Source of the DNA: Eubacteriales Family XIII. Incertae Sedis bacterium
Lineage (GTDB): Bacteria > Bacillota > Clostridia > Peptostreptococcales > Anaerovoracaceae
Assembly (NCBI GenBank): GCA_031263335.1
Contig: JAISGB010000145.1
Span: forward strand, 1 to 7,465
Length of the DNA stretch: 7,465 nucleotides
Direction: 5' to 3'
The notes below the pieces were generated by a model that made no database searches, had not been told where the DNA came from, and saw nothing but the letters and a program-made list of their open reading frames with translations. Each line of letters begins with the position of its first letter. The first letter of the stretch is position 1. Below are positions 6,101 to 7,465 of the stretch, piece after piece. A program made the position numbers and the translations under genes.

Positions 6101-7465
6101 CCCGACCGACGCCGTCGACTTTATCCTCGTCAATGAAGGCAACCGGAACACGTATATTCCCGGAAACTCACTCGGGACCGCGGTGCGCGCGGGCTACGAT
6201 CCGGGTACGATCCTCGGATACAGGCTCACGGCGAAGTTCAGCAATCCCCCGGTCGCGGAGACCATCACCTACAATGTCTTTCGGTCGGAGACGTACGTAG
6301 GCGACCCGCCGACGGAGCTCATTACCGACGCCGAACTCGATGACGCGAACCGGACGTCGATGGGGGCGATCACCCTGGACGTCAATGACGGCGTCCTGCC
6401 GACCCTCATTGTCCTCTTCGGCGAGAAAATCCACTACGGTATCACGGACAATCCGGACGACAACATCCATTACCTCTACATCGAGGCGGATGAGACGGAC
6501 GGCCGCGGCTATTATTATTACGCCACCTATACGGCGAAGCTGAACTTCCCGAAGATCGGCACGGTAAGCGATGAAAACATCTATCCCCGGGACTATACCT
6601 TGGACAGCGGCGCGACCTTCCCGTACGCCAACGTCGTCCTGCGTTCGAAGCGCATTGCGGCGCCCTACCAGGCGCCGAGGTTCACCGTCTATCCGTCCTC
6701 ATCGGATGATACGAGCGAAACGTGGAAATACCGGTTCATCGACATCGACGACGCTTTTACCGGTAGTCTGACGGCGACGTCGGAGGGGGCTTCCCCGACC
6801 GTCACGCCCGCGACGCCGACGAAGAGCAACCTCACCGACTGGACGATATACGGAAGCATGTTGGTGGACAACATCGCGCCGGGCAAGGGCTTCTTGGTCT
6901 CCTACACTTACAATATGTGGGCGTACCTCAATCCCGGCGTGACGAAGCCCGCGAACCTCATGCAGTGGTATCACGAGCCGCTTTATACCCTTCCGTCGTT
7001 CGAATGGGATCTCGTACCCAACGGCGTGAGCAACAAGCTCTACTTTGTGTTCAAGGATATGCCGGACGCGGCGCGAAACCGCGTCGCGGCGGCCACGATC
7101 ACGGCATACACCGTCCCGGCCTCGACCACCAAGTATTACGACGTCCCCGTCGAAAGCGTCATGCCCTACACCACGGGTCCGGATGCGGGTGTCCCCTTCT
7201 ACGCGGCGACCTTGAGCTATCAGGACCTGAACGACGCGTTCGCAAACCAAGCGGAAGTCAGATTCTCGGTCGAGTTGCGCTACGACGACGGTCGGCGGGG
7301 CATGGACACGCCCGGCGCGGCCGGATGGGCGATCAAGACCTACTCCGCGACCGGCGCGGGGCAGTACTATACGCGCAATTCGAACGGTACATCCCGTCTT
7401 TCAAACGACGCCACGCGCGTCTATTATACAAGTGGGACGCATACGCCGCCGGTCGCGGAGTACGG
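3120..7465 (+). CDS. Giant membrane-anchored surface protein with collagen-like segment, 3'-truncated by the window edge
   Basis: The frame is open for 1448 codons without a stop; the C-terminus is outside the window. Residues 9-28 are a hydrophobic N-terminal anchor or signal (LIVAALVVAVVVLGVIM); AFA-D at 36-39 is a possible signal peptidase site. Residues about 45-270 form an N-terminal module rich in beta-strand patterns (YGFMHYTDGGLSAF, VVWKLDEERYLFAG). Residues 272-316 are 15 uninterrupted Gly-X-Y triplets, followed by a Ser/Gly then Pro-rich linker (LPSLPTFSLPTL). From about 347 onward come beta-sandwich-like modules with fibronectin-III-style strands (LLPGKEYRLVV, LDPNTTYRVVL, LQEDANYTLTV), and a Pro-rich hinge (APPPPTPT) lies near 989-996. 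It is acidic and rich in Asn, Thr and Tyr, as surface adhesins are. No enzyme motif was seen. It follows the coiled-coil gene by 8 nt. Surface location is well supported; adhesion or scaffold function is inference. Confidence 0.88.
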   Translation, partial: MMLLRNKSVLIVAALVVAVVVLGVIMTLNTNFAKDAFADGGYILGEPVENEGGDYASTQMPFAADTVYRTDSDANLVFNEQVDNRTAKAVVRDYGFMHYTDGGLSAFKNGVVLDPETINNDNVVCYNVGKGNVVEHTGDAFSVEHLGENLTFDGVVWKLDEERYLFAGAGVELSLGEGASENFGDYAEVTYIDDGVIRIAGDENTVFTVSPDSELTLNGNISVRLGEKVIENGGVSFPLDSMVVDSPDNVDVMDTPNDGVGVKIPKFTVIDGEDGAAGAAGEPGGAGDPGSAGRLGDEGDEGDSGSSGPSGPAGASSADSGSGSGGGGSGEEPDLPSLPTFSLPTLNVTEFDVSALEGMRTTISVTEADKADTRVTNLKAVVTSVDTENEIWTQDLSAEWDGETNTDNINIELPSASGLLLPGKEYRLVVSGQYEVDGKTYTRNFVKKLFVGGDIGVSMQKGVVSPSAITVEIFKESYSDVDLVTVTLYKGDTDEVAGQVTSAPLPATGDDPNSFVFENLDPNTTYRVVLTDLIKDSGGGVTVADSYGDPFYIRTLVNVSSITSGAIGAPNVATNRYNRTVSVWPGQDKDVDVNNIRRYTYEFYPNSTMYFTTEGALKPGVTLPEPSLSLTATDRLTQYANVSQASGAVDPNTNLPFLVWTQFYRVRLMVEYNDNEKDWMLYSGFSEPVGLSGSVWPDVQFIPDETASGGAIGFYDKIMGTLVIETNGATFYNQDDKLSNPDPTITLWFDNIDPLVNHRVTKVVNLGTPTGPNDNKRYEIPVDPTGLQEDANYTLTVWANVGFNDGSGSTAVTNIANVTIGKETLQTAAANSFTVGLEEGGSGGAINALLWLTDSVEVAGQSEYEAERLSEIELELYSGLNPAPSAKPIGSVKLTSTVEASNGGSTLKDELYNPYDPDATTASTFENVVHITEATFGLDQSFVNQYPTLTLVVKSARDYTAGLSSASAFVNTFDLLGRTSIELKKTDVAPPPPTPTDAVDFILVNEGNRNTYIPGNSLGTAVRAGYDPGTILGYRLTAKFSNPPVAETITYNVFRSETYVGDPPTELITDAELDDANRTSMGAITLDVNDGVLPTLIVLFGEKIHYGITDNPDDNIHYLYIEADETDGRGYYYYATYTAKLNFPKIGTVSDENIYPRDYTLDSGATFPYANVVLRSKRIAAPYQAPRFTVYPSSSDDTSETWKYRFIDIDDAFTGSLTATSEGASPTVTPATPTKSNLTDWTIYGSMLVDNIAPGKGFLVSYTYNMWAYLNPGVTKPANLMQWYHEPLYTLPSFEWDLVPNGVSNKLYFVFKDMPDAARNRVAAATITAYTVPASTTKYYDVPVESVMPYTTGPDAGVPFYAATLSYQDLNDAFANQAEVRFSVELRYDDGRRGMDTPGAAGWAIKTYSATGAGQYYTRNSNGTSRLSNDATRVYYTSGTHTPPVAEY
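3933..4067 (+). repeat. Collagen-like Gly-X-Y tract (15 triplets)
   Basis: Glycine codons recur every 9 nt from 3933 to 4059 without a break: GED, GAA, GAA, GEP, GGA, GDP, GSA, GRL, GDE, GDE, GDS, GSS, GPS, GPA, GAS. The tract is acidic in the middle and Pro/Ser-rich at the end. At DNA level, GGCGCCGCG is repeated exactly at 3942 and 3951, and near-identical 9-nt units occur at 4005-4022. Fifteen triplets is short for a stable collagen triple helix alone, so neighbouring domains would have to trimerise it. Confidence 0.85.

Overview
The window looks like a piece of a GC-rich Gram-positive chromosome, most likely an uncultured Clostridia-type Bacillota. The reasons are a lipoteichoic-acid-synthase-family enzyme, AGGAG-type ribosome binding sites, an AbrB-type fragment, and large N-terminally anchored surface proteins. 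No taxonomic marker gene is present, so this placement is inference. All supported genes lie on the + strand, and the theme is the cell envelope.

Layout: (1) positions 2-1114 hold the C-terminal 370 residues of an LTA synthase/phosphoglycerol transferase family protein whose start lies before the window. (2) Positions 1111-1280 are an AT-rich island (about 32% GC by hand count, between genes near 60%). It carries a promoter-like site, a good Shine-Dalgarno (SD) sequence and the first half of a SpoVT/AbrB-type DNA-binding domain. That fragment ends in an ATGA overlap with the next gene. (3) Positions 1293-2315 encode a full-length UDP-glucose 4-epimerase (GalE). (4) Positions 2316-2589 are non-coding and structured: three tandem 22-bp units, then two copies of an about 52-bp unit at a 60-bp period. 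Each 52-bp copy contains a TTTGAC-N8-GTCAAA-type dyad, and the second runs into a candidate promoter. (5) Positions 2590-3111 encode a small single-pass membrane protein with a C-terminal coiled coil. (6) From 3120 to the window end one frame stays open for 1448 codons. It encodes a giant envelope protein with an N-terminal membrane anchor, an N-terminal module of about 225 residues, 15 uninterrupted collagen-like Gly-X-Y triplets, and then more than 1,100 residues of apparent beta-sandwich modules. It has no stop inside the window, which makes it easy to miss.

How the genes may work together (inference): the sulfatase-fold enzyme and GalE would supply glycerol-phosphate and galactose-type or N-acetylated sugars for an envelope polymer. 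The last two genes, 8 nt apart and probably translationally coupled, would form a two-protein surface assembly under a separate duplicated control region. The best candidates for something undescribed are the coiled-coil plus collagen-like protein pair, the truncated AbrB leader that appears to drive galE, and the repeated operator-like region.
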